Assembly (NCBI RefSeq): GCF_963675165.1
Contig: NC_087379.1
Location: 4,729,442-4,793,441 of the forward strand
Source of the DNA: Halichondria panicea
Taxonomy: Eukaryota; Porifera; Demospongiae; Suberitida; Halichondriidae
Direction of reading: 5' to 3'
DNA: 64,000 nt
This document shows, piece after piece, positions 45,741 to 58,390 of this stretch (within the stretch, counting starts at the first letter, position 1; each line of letters opens with the position of its first letter). A model generated the notes under the pieces. It was not told the origin of the DNA and searched no databases. It saw only the letters and a program-made list of their open reading frames with translations. The translations under genes were made by a program, and so were the position numbers.

Positions 45741-46347
45741 GAGAGATTTTTTTATACATATTCTTACGCCAAACTTCATTCAGATGTGTCTTTAATTTTT
45801 GTGTGTAATTTTCACCCTAACGGTTTGAATTGGGAATGGAAGTAGTTGAACAATGCTGAGTGGACATAATTAAAGGATTTCGAATGCGAGGCTCTCGATA
45901 ATTGTGACATCATTATAGATCGCAAACGAAACACACGCAAAGAGCTATAGTGATGATACACACTGTATCCTTGCTGTTTACGTGACGTGCTATACACAAT
46001 ATATCCCTTTGATGATTTCACTTCCTAGCTAAGTCGCAATTTGCTGCACTAATTATAACAGAAACCTCTTCCATCCACTCATTCAGCTGCATGTGGGTTC
46101 CAACTTAGAGTCCTCGACCATAATGTTATAGAGCTTTGCTTGCATGTCTGTCTCCTGCATGCCTTATATATATTATGCATGTACAAACCTTCTCACCCAA
46201 AAATTGACCTCCCAACTAGGTACATCTACGGCTTACATATTAGTACTATGACACTTTCAGCTTTTATGAATAGTATTTATAATCATGCATGCTTCCAGTA
46301 ATTGTTTGATCAACAAATGTGAATATTGCTACAGACTGAATAAAATG

Positions 46348-48114
46348 TTAGTCCTCTAGCTTTTCAAATTGTGCATAAAATCCTCTGAACGATCCTGGGG
46401 AAGACACCTCCAGAATCACAGTCAAGATACTTCCTATCCCTGGGACTATGTGATCGGTACACTTCTCTCCACACATCTTCTCAATCAATTGACCCTCACT
46501 TCTAAATCCATCGTACACCGCAACAGAATTAGACGAGCATTGCTCACTGTTGGGAATATCAAAATACTTGAAACAAACTTGGGCAGAACCGAAGGTAATC
46601 CAAGTGCATGAAATTGTACCAGTGATAGCGCCTGAGGGAAGATTAGCAGGTCCGAAACGTTGACCCATCGGCATGACTCCACCGCAAGCAAAGTTTCCTT
46701 GAGGGTTGGATAGTAAAACAGGGCAATTCGGAGTGGGTGGTGGTAGTGTAGTTGGGGCAATGGTGGTTGGAGGTGTAGGGGCTCTAGTAGTTGGCCTGGT
46801 GGTGGGTAGGGGAGTGGTTGGATCTGGTGATGTCGTGGCTACTGTAGTTGGCCTGGTGGTAGGTAGGGGAGTGGTTGGACCTGGTGATGTCGTGGCTACT
46901 GTAGTTGGCCTGGTGGTAGGCGGGGGAGTGCTTGGACAAACTATCGTGTACTCAATCCTGAATCCCGTACGTTTTGGTCCATGATATGGTCCAGCAAAGA
47001 AGTATAGTGTGGTATTGCCAGTTGCAGTGATGAGAGAAGGTCTACCAAGATCACAAATGGTGTGAATTAAGCCGGTAGTATCGTGGATCTTCAAATAATC
47101 TTTGGGACAGTTTTCAGTTGTTTTTCCAGCTATCCCAAAAGCTAAATCATCAAATGTGAGGCGAACATTGCATCCTGGAGAAGGAACTTGGATGTTCCAT
47201 TCACAGTTAAAATTTAAGGGATAGGTCGTGGGCCAGGCAGGTGTTTGGAAGCTTCCAGAGGCACCTGTGAAAAGACTTGGCCCACATATAGTAGCAGGTG
47301 TGGGGGGCTGTGTGGTCGGTGTTGTCATGGAAATTGTGGTCGTTCTGGTTGTGGGTGGAGGGACAGTAGTTGGAGTAGTAGGGGGAGCAACAGTTGGTGG
47401 GGCTGTATATGAAGTAATGTATTAGATCATAATTATAAAAGGATAGAAATGGTTTTTCTAAGGCATCTGTATAGCTTGTCTTATGTGTATAAAAATAATT
47501 TCTGCGAAACACGAACGAATGATCAAATGTGGGATCTCATTTGTTTACCGCCAACATATGCTAAACAGATCATTGTATAACTTATGTGTTCCCTCTATCC
47601 CACACACACCCACACTCATATGCATGGGAAATTGTATACTAGTGCCCACATGATCTGAAAACATGTACATATTTAGTAATGTCCCTAGCTTACATAGTAA
47701 TGAAAAATACTTGTGGTGACTTACCAGTAGGTGTTATTGTGCAGCTCAGACCATCTGCTTGTAGATAGTAGCCAGAATAATTATATTACATTTGCATATA
47801 TAAGAGCCTCCAGTGTTGTCACAAATATGATCACATCCTCCATTATCGTATGCACACTCATTGAAATCTGCACGAAAACAAGTGTTTGTGTACATAATCA
47901 TGACACTCACATATGCATGTGTTGAGGTAGGCAATTCGAGTTAAATGCTATTATTATAGCCTCTGAGAACATTGGAGCTGCATTATTGACTTACCAAAGC
48001 AAGTACTTGCTGCTGGAGAGTGATAGTATCCATTTTTACATTCACAGCGGTACGATCCATCAAGATTTGTGCATGTGTGACATCTGTTTGATTGGCCACG
48101 ACACTCATTGACGT
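46348..48114 (-). pseudogene. Duplicated 3' half of astacin gene A (EGF-EGF-CUB-CUB), frameshifted
   Basis: Three exons copy the last three exons of gene A in order: EGF (48114-47995), EGF (about 47869-47725) and the terminal double-CUB exon with Thr/Pro linkers (about 47401-46348). The nucleotide match extends into introns and about 240 bases past the stop. The first EGF and the double-CUB exon are open. The second EGF exon has an 8-base insertion (AATAATTATATTAC in place of GATTAC on the + strand, near 47775) that destroys its frame after ICKCN. No astacin, signal peptide or first CUB exists for this copy. It could still serve as an alternative 3' end of gene A that skips the broken exon, but a dead partial duplicate is more likely. 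Confidence 0.8.
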
Positions 48115-49195
48115 CTGTAGTCAATGATGCACATGCATGGTAGGTTAATTATACATGCATAAGCATTATATAACTATAGAGAATTATGACTACAGTGCAT
48201 CCAGTCTAGAGAGTAGAATACAAAAATAGATGAGTAGTTGTACTTAAATGTATCTGAAGATTTAAACATTTCTAAGAAATTGTGCTGATACCATTGTATA
48301 TAGGTAAAAGAATAAGCTACAACATGATTCAAAAATATTTCCCCAAAAGTTGTTGTAGTGGGAAATAATTTTAGATGGGGGTGATCGTAAAAAAAATTTG
48401 CGTAACATCAATTATCTCCGGAACTAAAGTATTTCTGGAAAAATTTTTCTTATCAAAAGTCAGACAATTTATTCAAGCTTACTCCGTTAGACCTTAGCCG
48501 TAAGATTTTATTCAAATCTCTCCCTAACCGAAACGGCACTAAAAACTAGCACGGAAGATGTGTAGATATTTAAGTAACATTGAATCTTTCTTAAGATAGC
48601 CAAACTATCTATAGATGGTGTGACAAAGTTCCAAACCTTAGCCGGAAACCGTTGGCCTTTTCTCTCCCTAACCGATTACCCACTATAACAATTGGGTACT
48701 GTTTTATTAATCACCACAAACCCACTACCTTATGTTGTCATGGAAACAATTTTGGATATGTTGTAGCTTATTCATTCGCCTACACAATGGTATCAGCAGA
48801 TTTTCTTTAAAATGTTCCAATCATAAGATATTTACATTTAAGTATACAACTACTCACACATTTTTAGTATTCTACTCTTTAGACTGGATGCCTTCTCCTT
48901 TTTAAAGTATCTATGCATGTTTTTATAATACAGTCATTATGCATTACCTAATTTGGAGAACACAGCAGTTTAGCATACCTAGAACTATACTGAAATCTGA
49001 AAGGTGAACACCGCTCATCTGATTTTAAATCTATTTGTTGAGCATAGGTCTTCTCGTCTCCTCCATCCTCTGCCTGATCGATGCCACCTCTTTCACGTTC
49101 ATTATTGCTGATCTTGCCAAAATGAAACCATGTGTTAATTTGTGCATGTGCTAATTATTGCAGTTTATAATTATGATGTCAAAACTAATTATATA

Positions 49196-49414
49196 CCGTA
49201 TAGCGCGAAATTTTCGTGGAATGGACTCTAAAAGCATTTCCTTAAGCACTAGAATGACTGCTTACTAGAAGCCACGCCTTTAAATCTTTGCCGCGGCACG
49301 TTATAGCAGATAATTCTAATTAAAGAACAATTTTCGTGGACTTTATTTTCGTGTAGGATTGCTATCCCACGAAATCAGCGAAAATAAGCACCTCGAAAAT
49401 TTTGCATTATACAG
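49196..49414. mobile_element. CCGTATA-family MITE, shared with the duplicated segment
   Basis: CCGTATAGCGCGAAATTTTC left end, decayed right end (TTTTGCATTATACAG), flanked by TA. The copy at 55834-56048 sits at the homologous position of the segmental duplicate. Confidence 0.8.
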
Positions 49415-49755
49415 TAGTACATATAGGGTCACCAAATACTGAATCGAAATGACTTCAAGGCTAAGTAACTATATCCAGCATTGAATCAAAATAAGGATAA
49501 TGACGCCCTTGATCCCTCATCCGGAAGTGAATCAGTGTGCCGAGAACTATTATCTGATGTGTTTTGAGTCTGTTCAATTGCAATTTCACACTTCCATGTA
49601 GCCTCCTCACAAGGTGCTCTGACAGGTATATAGATTTATTGCTTTTCTTTTTACAAATGAGCAGTTGTAAACATTATACAAGGTGTTCGTACATGCAGTT
49701 CACAGACTCCTATACTGTGGAAATTGTACGTCAGTTTGAAACCAGTTCTGCTGCA

Positions 49756-49886
49756 TAATCTCATGAATCAGCCTGCCTTGGAGAGTTGGAGAGACTCTCC
49801 AAGGTCGGCTGATTCATGAGATTACGCCTGCCTTGGAGAGTTAATTGGAGATACTCTCCAAGGCCGGCTGATTCATGAGACTACAT
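49756..49886. repeat. Hairpin element around CTGCCTTGGAGAGT
   Basis: TAATCTCATGAATCAGCC ... GGCTGATTCATGAGATTA forms a ~68-bp near-perfect hairpin (49756-49823), followed by a second partial copy of the same stem to about 49886. Probably a tiny foldback MITE with tandem growth. Confidence 0.75.
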
Positions 49887-51023
49887 GGATGGAAACTCAC
49901 GGCAGTCGTGTGGAGGGACAAAACAAAAGGCACGGTTTTTTTCCAGGTATGGTTTCCTTCACTAAATCAATCGGACGTCCTTTGAGACTGTTGTCCTCCA
50001 AGCAAAAAATTAATTCGTGTTGTTCCACAAACATAGCTATGACAATGAATGCTGTGAAACGAATAAACCATTCCGGTCAATAGCCAGTTGGTAGATTGGC
50101 ATTTACCACTTCGGTTTGTACGTTACTTAGAAGTGTAGGTATAGTGAGACTAGAGGAAACTACGGTAGTAGGACGAGAGGTGCATGGGTCTAGTGATGTT
50201 GTCGTGGCAACTGTAGTTGGCCTGGTGATGGATGGGGGAGTAGTTGGACGTGGTGTTGTCGTGGCTACTGCACATGAAGTTGGTCTAGTGTTGGGTGAAG
50301 GAGTGTATGATCATACTGCATGTCATATGTACTCAAGTCCCTTATACACAGAGGTCCATTCACGAGTTGGTGTCTCGTAATAATCCTTGTTTCTGACAAC
50401 ACAGTCATAATAGCTACTGTGTTGAGCTTTATCTTGGTGAAGAGGGATTCTAGACAGGCTAGACAAATTATCTAGAGACAGGCTCCTAGCTATAGGCAAC
50501 AAATAGTTACATAGTTGTTACAGACAAATTGACTTCACGGTGTATAACCAGATCGAGAAACAAAAACATCAACTGGCAGGCAAAGTGAAGTGAGGCAAAA
50601 AGGTGAATACATGCATGAACGGAGGCCCAGAAGCTCGCACAACAACAAATTAAAGGGAGATGGGGAGCATTACAATTAAAAAAGAAAAAGTATGATAATA
50701 TTTATCCCTATTGAGTATCTATGATGATATCAACGTCATCAAATTAATTATAAAAAATAATTATAAGGTACTTAGTCTACTAACATAGTCCTCGACCATA
50801 ATTTTACAGAGCTTTGCTTGCATGTCTGTCTCCTGCATGCCTTATATATTTATGCATGTACAAACCTTCTCACCCAAAAATTGAGCTCCCAACTAGAAAC
50901 ATATTAGTACTATGACACTTTCAGTTAATTATTATAGGTAATCATGCATACTTTCAGTAATAATAATAATTGTTTGATCAACAAAAAATTAATGTGAATA
51001 TTGCAATGACAGAATACAGACTT

Positions 51024-54000
51024 TTAGTCCACTAGCTTTTCAAATTGTGCATAAAATCCTCTGAATGATCCTGGGGAAGACACCTCCAGAATCACAGTCA
51101 AGATACTTCCTATCCCTGGGACTATGTGATCGGTACACTTCTCTCCACACATCTTCTCAATCAATTGACCCTCACTTCCAAATCCATCGTACACCGCAAC
51201 AGAATTAAACGAGCATTGCTCACTGTTGGGAATATCAAAATACTTGAAACGAACTTGGGCAGAACCGAAGGTAATCCAAGTGCATGAAATTGTACCAGTG
51301 ATAGGGCCTGAGGGAAGATTAGCAGGTCCGAAACGTTGACCCATCGGCATGAATCCACCGCAAGCAAAGTTTCCTTGAGGGTTGGATAGTAAAACAGGGC
51401 AATTTGGAGTGGGTGGTGGTAGTGTAGTTGGGGCAATGGTGGTTGGAGGTGTAGGGGGTCTAGTAGTTGGCCTGGTGGTGGGTAGGGGAGTGGTTGGGTC
51501 TGGTGATGTCGTGGCTACTGTAGTTGGCCTGGTGGTAGGTAGGGGAGTGGTTGGACAGACTATCGTGTACTCAATCCTGAATCCCGTACGTTTTGGTCCA
51601 TGATATGGTCCAGCAAAGAAGTATAGTCTGGTATTGCCAATTGCAGTGATGAGAGAAGGTCTACCAAGATCACAAATGGTGTGAATTAAGCCGGTAGTAT
51701 CATGGATCTTCAAATAATCTTTGGGACAGTTTTCAGTTGTTTTTCCAGCTATCCCAAAAGCTAAATCATCAAATGTGAGGCGAACATTGCATCCTGGAGA
51801 AGGAACTTGGATGTTCCATTCACAGTTAAAATTTAAGGGGTAGGTCGTGGGCCAGGCAGGTGTTTGGAAGCTTCCAGAGGCACCTGTGAAAAGACTTGGC
51901 CCACATATACTAGCAGGTGTGGGGGGCTGTGTGGTCGGTGTTGTCGTGGAAATTGTGGTCGTTCTGGTTGTGGGTGGAGGGACAGTAGTTGGAGTAGTAG
52001 GGGGAGCAACAGTTGGTGGGGCTGTATATGAAGTAATGTATTAGATCATAATTATAAAAGAATAGAAATGATTTTTCTAAGGCATCTGTATATAGCTGGT
52101 CTTATGTGTATAAAAATAATTTCTGCGAAACATGAACGAATGATCAAATGTGGGATCTCATTTGTTTACTGCCAACATATGCTAAACAGATCATTCTATA
52201 ACTTATGTGTTCTCTCTTTCCAACACACACCCACACTCATATGCATGGGAAATTGTTTTAGTGCCCACACGATCTGAAAACATGTACATATTTAGTAATG
52301 TCCCTAGCTCACATAGTAATGAAAAATACTTGTGGTGACTTACCAGTAGGTGGTGTTGTTGTGCAGCTCAGACCATCTGCTTGTAGGTAGTAGCCAGGAT
52401 TACATTTGCATATATAAGAGCCTCCAGTGTTGTCACAAATATGATCACATCCTCCATTATCGTATGCACACTCATTGAAATCTGCACGAAAACAAGTGTT
52501 TGTGTACATGATGATGACAATCACAGTTAGTGTTTATGCATGTGTTGAGGTAGGCTATTCGAGTTAAATGCTATTATTATAGCCTCTGAAAACATTAGAG
52601 CTGCATTATTCACTTACCAAAGCAAGTACTTGCTGCTGGAGAGTGATAGTATCCATTTTTACATTCACAGCGGTACAATCCGTCAAGATTTGTGCATGTG
52701 TGACATCTGTTTGATTGGCCACCACACTCATTGATGTCTGTAGTCAATTATGCACATGCATGGTAGGTTAAAATAATGTATACATCATAACTATAGAGAG
52801 TATAATTATGACCATGCAGGTAGGGATGCGGCGATTATGCGAGCATAATTTTGAGAATAATGAGTAGCTTGGAGCATTAGGAATTATGCGGGAATAAACG
52901 GTAGAGTGGGTGGAATAATTATGCCACGTGGCTAGCATTCTAAATAAAGCACAATTACTATTGTTATTGTACTCTAGCTCTGATCTGATCTCTGGGCTAG
53001 ACTGCAGCTAGCTAGCTAGCTAGCCTTACCGGTAAAGACAGACCATAGACAGTATAGTAGTACTTTATATGGAATCTGAAGAAAATCAAGAGATTACTGA
53101 ACCTACTGAAGCCAATTCCAGTTCCAACAAGTAGAGACATATCGATGTTGGATCAACTCAAGGCACTTCGTTTGGTGATCAGCAAGACAATGCTCTTCAG
53201 GACTATGTACATTATTATATCATTATGTAGAGACTTCCTTGTGTTGCAATTTATCAAAAGATGATTTTTATATGAAGAATAATGATTTTTTTATGAGAAT
53301 AATGGGCTAAATCACTGAGAATAATAGGCTATAGCTTGGGAATTGGAGAATAGAATAATCGGTAAAATTTGGAGCATAATAGCCTCAAGCCTACATGCAG
53401 GCCAGTCTAAATAATTATTGTGGTTTCGAATTCTGATTGTAGAATGCACTTCACTCCGTGCTATAGGATGGTAAATTTATGTTCTACATATCTACATACA
53501 GTCAAATTGTGTAAACCGCTAGCCAATTAAAGTACCTACCAATTGTTGAGAAGTCCACCTGAAGTCCCCGCGGTGTACCAGGTCCTGTGTTGCTACTATC
53601 AGTGTGGTAGTAGACAGTTGCTGTATTGTCATACACATAGTTTGAGGTGTATATCTGGCTAGAGCTGCAAAATTTGCCATCTCTAGCATTTCTTGAAAGA
53701 TATTCACCATCCTCAGGGTTTATAGATCGTCCAGTAAATACTTGGACATAGTCTTTAATGCACCCAGCACTGTAATTGGAGAGTGTATTTGATAAGAACA
53801 AAACGAGTAACTATCCATTCTAGAAGAACTGAAACACTAGATTGTAGCAAACCACAAACATCCATTAAGTGGGTATAATATGTCTGCTATGTCAATCAAA
53901 AGTAAAGAGCATACAGACAATGGAATTTATGAGTGTATATTATACACAGTAACGATTAATAGTTTTCTGGCAGCGAAGTTACCTCTGCTCTAGGCGGAGT

Positions 54001-55367
54001 CCTGGAAAACTCAGGCGAACTCTGTATCCTTCAGGCACCCGAATCACCCATGCACACCTCTGATTCACAATATGGTTGGGATAACTCGGCGAGTAGAATG
54101 TTCCACTTTTACTTTCCATGACTCCACCGCATGTGATTCCGTCCGGAAGGGTCAGGGCTTTAGTACTTTGTGGGTAGGTGCTAATCGGGGGCCTTGTAGA
54201 ACCTAATATGAGTATACAAATATTACACTCACTAGTACTATATGCAGGCAGGACACTCACCACATCGATAAAGGGCATTTGCTTTAAGGATATCCAAAGG
54301 GCTTAGTTCTTGTGCAGAGCCGAACACAATTCCTTCGTCTTTCGCTACAATAGTCGGATTGCTACGGGACTTTGCAAACGAAGTACCAGTGTAGTGCATA
54401 ATGCTGGCATAGTCATAGCCATAACCTAATGTAAGTGTTTGACCAGGTCTAGCTTTCACAAAATTGCCTGCTTGTCCATTACGGATGTTATTTGTGATTA
54501 CGTTTACGTACTGGTCGCGGTCATGCCGAGTGTGCTCATGATAAAATCCTATTGCATGTCCTATCTCATGAATAGCTGTTCTCAAATACACACATCCCGG
54601 ACCCAGAGAGACACCTTGAGGTTGATAATTGCGATGCAGACGTCCAACATAAGAATAGCACCTAGATACATGTAAATAAAATGGTGTTATGAACATGCAG
54701 TTCGTCTTTCAACATTCAAATTATCATAAACACAATTCTATAATGAGACAAACTTACCCATCTCCTGAAAGGATATAGATGAAGTAGCGTTCTGTTGTGC
54801 GAGGAAAAAATCGAAGACAAGTTCTGTCTTCCCAGTGCCTCATTGCCTGCAGGATTACTTCCCTATCATTTTCTGAATGTTAAGAAAGAACAGCTGTGTG
54901 AGCTTTTGTTAGACACAAAGCAAACTAATCAAATTAATACATCTTTAGAGACACCCCATTTGTAATCTAAGTCGCGTATGGTAACTACCAGTCTATCACA
55001 TATCATCTTGCTCTTACCACTAAAGTCAGGAGAAATGGTGTATGGTACTTGTGCATTCGGCCATAGAGCGCTGGAATAACGTATCGCATTTCTCCTAGTT
55101 CTTGTCTGATCTGTGGACTGATTCTTGCCGTGAGGAACTTCGATGAATGCCATGTCTCCAATGTGCTTTATCATGGCTGCAAATTAATTTTATAGATACT
55201 GTACCATAACATTGGTACAACAACAAACCTGCTTTGGCTGAAGGGTCTGAGAAATGTCCATTAAACTCATCTTTGACCTCTTCTACATTCTTGTCTGTTG
55301 ATTTCTCATGAGTGGAAGATGCCAGGTGAAATATGAGCAGAAGAGTTATGAAGATTTGCTGTAGCAT
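51024..55367 (-). CDS. Secreted astacin metalloprotease with CUB and EGF domains (gene A)
   Basis: Nine exons (55367-55229, 55176-55018, 54872-54759, 54661-54261, 54202-53983, 53769-53540, 52737-52618, 52481-52345, 52021-51024) give about 840 residues. A signal peptide (MLQQIFITLLLIFHLASS) and short propeptide end at the furin-like RTRR. The mature start NAIRYSSALWP is typical of astacins. The catalytic domain has HEIGHAIGFYHEH (three zinc-binding His and the catalytic Glu) and the Met-turn SIMHY, so it should be active. A CUB domain split over two exons, two EGF modules (second: [16 protein letters not shown]), a Thr/Pro-rich mucin-like linker, a CUB, another linker and a final CUB follow. 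This layout resembles BP10/SpAN and tolloid-type proteases, which process extracellular proteins. A TATAAAA box lies 67 bases upstream. The gene sits in a tandem cluster with a damaged paralogue and a partial copy. Confidence 0.9.
52821..53393. mobile_element. hAT-like MITE with 8-bp target duplication, in intron 6 of gene A
   Basis: Ends TAGGGATGCGGCGATTATGC and, inverted, TAGGCTTGAGGCTATTATGC. CATGCAGG flanks at 52813-52820 and 53394-53401. A short frame MESEENQEITEPTEANSS may be the remnant of a transposase N-terminus. Confidence 0.8.
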
Positions 55368-55433
55368 TCTGTTTGTCTGTAGTGAGTTAGTAGTTCAGCT
55401 TTCTGGTTATTGGTTGACTACTAACCTGAGTTA

Positions 55434-55440
55434 TTTTATA
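55434..55440 (-). promoter_or_regulatory. TATA box of astacin gene A
   Basis: TATAAAA on the minus strand, 67 bases before the ATG. Confidence 0.55.
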
Positions 55441-55833
55441 GGATGGTAATCCTGGTATTGGAAGTTTGTGGTTTCTAAGTTTCCTGCTGCCCACGCAGTC
55501 TTGAGATCTGACACTGGTGACCTTAGACACAGGAAGAGTTGCTATGAAACTACACTAACATGATAATAGCCGTCTCCTTTTTAAGTATCTATGCATGTTT
55601 TGTCATTATGCATTACCTAATTTGGAGAGCACAGCGGTTTAGCATACCTTAAATCTGAAAGGTGAACACTACTCCGATTTTAGCTGAGCATAGGTCTATT
55701 AGGTTTTTCTCGTCTCCTCCCCTGCCTGATGCCACCTCTTTCACGCAGTATTGCTGATCTTGCCAAAATGAAGCCATGTGTTAATTTGTGCATGTGTATA
55801 AATTATATGCTGTTTATGATGTCAAAACTAATA

Positions 55834-56048
55834 CTGTATAGCGCGAAATTTTCGAGGCACTTCCTCTACATTGCACACAATTTTCGTAGAATGACTGCTT
55901 ACCAGAAGCCACGCCTTTAATCTCTTTGTACGTTATGCCAGATAAAAGAATAATTTTCGTGGACTGTATTTTCATGTAGGATTGCTAACCCACAAAATCA
56001 GCGAAAATTAAGCGCCTCGAAAATTTCGCGCTATAGCTACGTATACGG
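55834..56048. mobile_element. CCGTATA-family MITE, orthologous to the copy at 49196
   Basis: CTGTATAGCGCGAAATTTTC left end and GCGCTATAGCTACGTATACGG right end, with a short insertion near the right end. TA flanks both sides. Confidence 0.78.
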
Positions 56049-56101
56049 TAGTACATAGGGTCACCAAAATAATGAAATGACTTGCTACGTAACACTGTAT
56101 C

Positions 56102-56154
56102 TAGCCTCAAATCCAGGCCGATTAAAATACATATACGGCCTGGTTTCGAGGCTA
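56102..56154. mobile_element. Palindromic MITE, TAGCCTCGA family
   Basis: TAGCCTCAAATCCAGGCCGA ... GGTTTCGAGGCTA, 53 bp. It is absent from the duplicated segment at about 49460, so it inserted after that duplication (or was lost from the other copy). Confidence 0.75.
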
Positions 56155-58199
56155 CACGTACATCCAGCAAAATAAGGATAATGACGCCCTCGACCCCTCA
56201 TCCTGTTTTAACAGGAATTGGATCAGTGTGCCGAGAACTATTGTGACCATTCATCAGTTGTGTTAATTCAATTGCAATTTCACACTTCCATGCTGCTTTG
56301 ACAAATTTATAGGTAGATTTACTGCTGTGACGCGAATAAACCATTCCCGTCAATATCTTTTAGGCCAATTAGGAGATTGGTATACCACTTTGGTTTGTAC
56401 GTTACGATTACTTGGAAGTGGAGGTGTAGTGAGAGGAAGGTACGGTAGTAGGACGAGAGGTGCATGGGTCTAGTGGTTGGATGTGGTGTTGTCGTGGCAA
56501 CTGTAGTTTGCCAGGTGATGGATGGGGGAGTAGATGGACGTGGTGTTGTCGTGGCTACTGTAGTTGGTATAGTTTTGGGTGAGTGAGTGTATGGTCAGAC
56601 TGCATGTCATATGTACTCAATCCTGAATCCCTTACACAGAAGTCCACGAGTTGGTGTCTCGTATTAATCGTATTGTTTCTGACAAATATAATATAAAACA
56701 CAGTCATAGTTACTGTGTTAAGCTCTTATCTAGGTGAAGAGGAATTCTAGACAGGCTAGACAAATTAGCTAACAGGCTCCTAGCTATAGGCAAAAAAATA
56801 GCGGTTACAGCATATTAGTTGTTACAGTCAAATTGACTTCACAGTGTAAACTTAACCAAATTCTTAGATCGAGAAACAAAAACATCAACTGACAGGCAAA
56901 GTGAAGTGAGGCAAAAAGGTGAATACATGCATGGAACGGAGCCCCAGAGGCTCACACAACAACAAATTAAATGGAGATGGAGCATTACAATGAGAATTGT
57001 TAAAAGAAAAGAGTATGATATCAACATCATCACATCAAATTAATTATGGTTTAATTATACTTCGTCTACATAATTTATTAATACATGTGCATTGAGCAAA
57101 TGAACATATACTGTCTATAAAGCCCAGCCACACACATTGAACAACAAAACATGCTGTCTGGTTATGTTGGTGATTTAGTTTTTAGCCAATGTAATAATGA
57201 ACACGCTATGATTCACAGCAAAATATATGGCTTTCAGTGATTAGAATAAAGTGACGATCAAAATATATTATGTGAAATAATTATGATTTATATAAATGTT
57301 GGTTTATCACTTAAATTTGTTTAAATTGTGCATAGAATCCTCTGAACGATCCTGGGGAAGACACCCGCAGAGTCACGGTCATGATATTTCCTGTCCCTGT
57401 GACTGTGTACTCGCCACACTTCTCTCCACACATCTTCTCAATCAATGGAGAATTTGAACCAGTTCCAAATCCATTGTGCACCGAAACAGAATTAGACGAA
57501 CATTGCCTACTGCTGGGAATATCAAAATAATTGAACACGACTTGGAATGGTCCAACACCGAAAATTATCCAATTGCATTCAGGATTTGTGGTGCCAAGGA
57601 AAGGGCCAAAGGGCAGATTAGTAGGTCCGAAATTTTGACCTATCTGGAAGAATCCACCACAACCAAACGTTCCTTGAGGGTTGAATGGTAAAACAGGGCA
57701 ATTCGGAGTGGGTGGTGGTAGCGTAGTGGGGGCGAGGGTGGTTGGAGGTGTAGGGGGTCTAGTAGTTGGCCTGGTGGTGGGCGGGGGAGTGGTTGGATCT
57801 GGTGATGTCGTGGCTACTGTAGTTGGCCTGGTGATGGGCGAGGGAGTGGTTGGACAGACTATCCTATACTCAATCCTGAATCCCGTACGTTTTGGTCCAT
57901 GAGATGGTTCAGCAAAGAAGTATAGTCTGGTATTGCCAGTTGTAGTGATGGGAAAAGGTCTACCAAGGTCACAAATGGTGCGAATCAAGCGGCCGTTATT
58001 ATTGTAGATCTTCAAATAATCTTTGGAACAGTTTTCAGTTGTTTTTCCAGCTATTCCAAAGATTGAATGGAATGTGAGGCGAACATTGCAACCTGGAGAA
58101 GGCACTTGGATGTTCCATTCACAGTCAAAATTGAAAGGGTAAGTCGCAGGCCAAGAAGGAGTTTGTAAGCTTCCAAAATCACCTGTTAAACTTCCACCG

Positions 58200-58390
58200 C
58201 ATAGGGAAGGAGGAGATGTGGTAGGACGGGTGGTGGGGGGTGTAGTAGGACGGGGGGTAGGGTGTGTAGTAGGACGGGGGGTGGGGCGTGTAGTAGGACG
58301 GGGGTGGGACGTGTAGTAGGACGGGGGGTGGGGCGTGTAGTAGGACGGGAGGTGGGGCGTGTAGTAGGACGTGGTGTAGTTATAGTGGGA
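58200..58390. repeat. Coding 24-bp minisatellite in the gene B linker
   Basis: Units like GTAGTAGGACGGGGGGTGGG (+ strand) encode PTPRPTTR-type repeats on the minus strand. One unit is 23 bp, which breaks the frame. Confidence 0.85.

Larger units (their letters stand above)
48200..51020. other. Spacer between gene A and its partial duplicate, with remnants of the repeated unit
   Basis: 48880-50780 is homologous to 55560-57050 upstream of gene A, including a shared MITE. A degraded stretch at 50140-50310 (GTAGTTGGCCTGGTGATGGA and similar) is a relic of the Thr/Pro linker coding sequence, and a like relic is at 56440-56600. No intact gene lies here. Confidence 0.7.
55560..57050. repeat. Segmental duplicate of 48880-50780
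   Basis: Long stretches match in the same order: AGTATCTATGCATG, CATTACCTAATTTGGAGA, TTGCTGATCTTGCCAAAATG, the MITE, GATAATGACGCCCT, the linker relic, and the purine-rich end GAAGTGAGGCAAAAAGGTG. It is non-coding apart from decayed linker sequence. Confidence 0.8.

Noticed and set aside
46706-46984. Gly/Val-rich plus-strand frames opposite the Thr/Pro linkers (also 51382, 57681, 58262)
   Set aside because: Shadows of the linker coding strand; no independent evidence.
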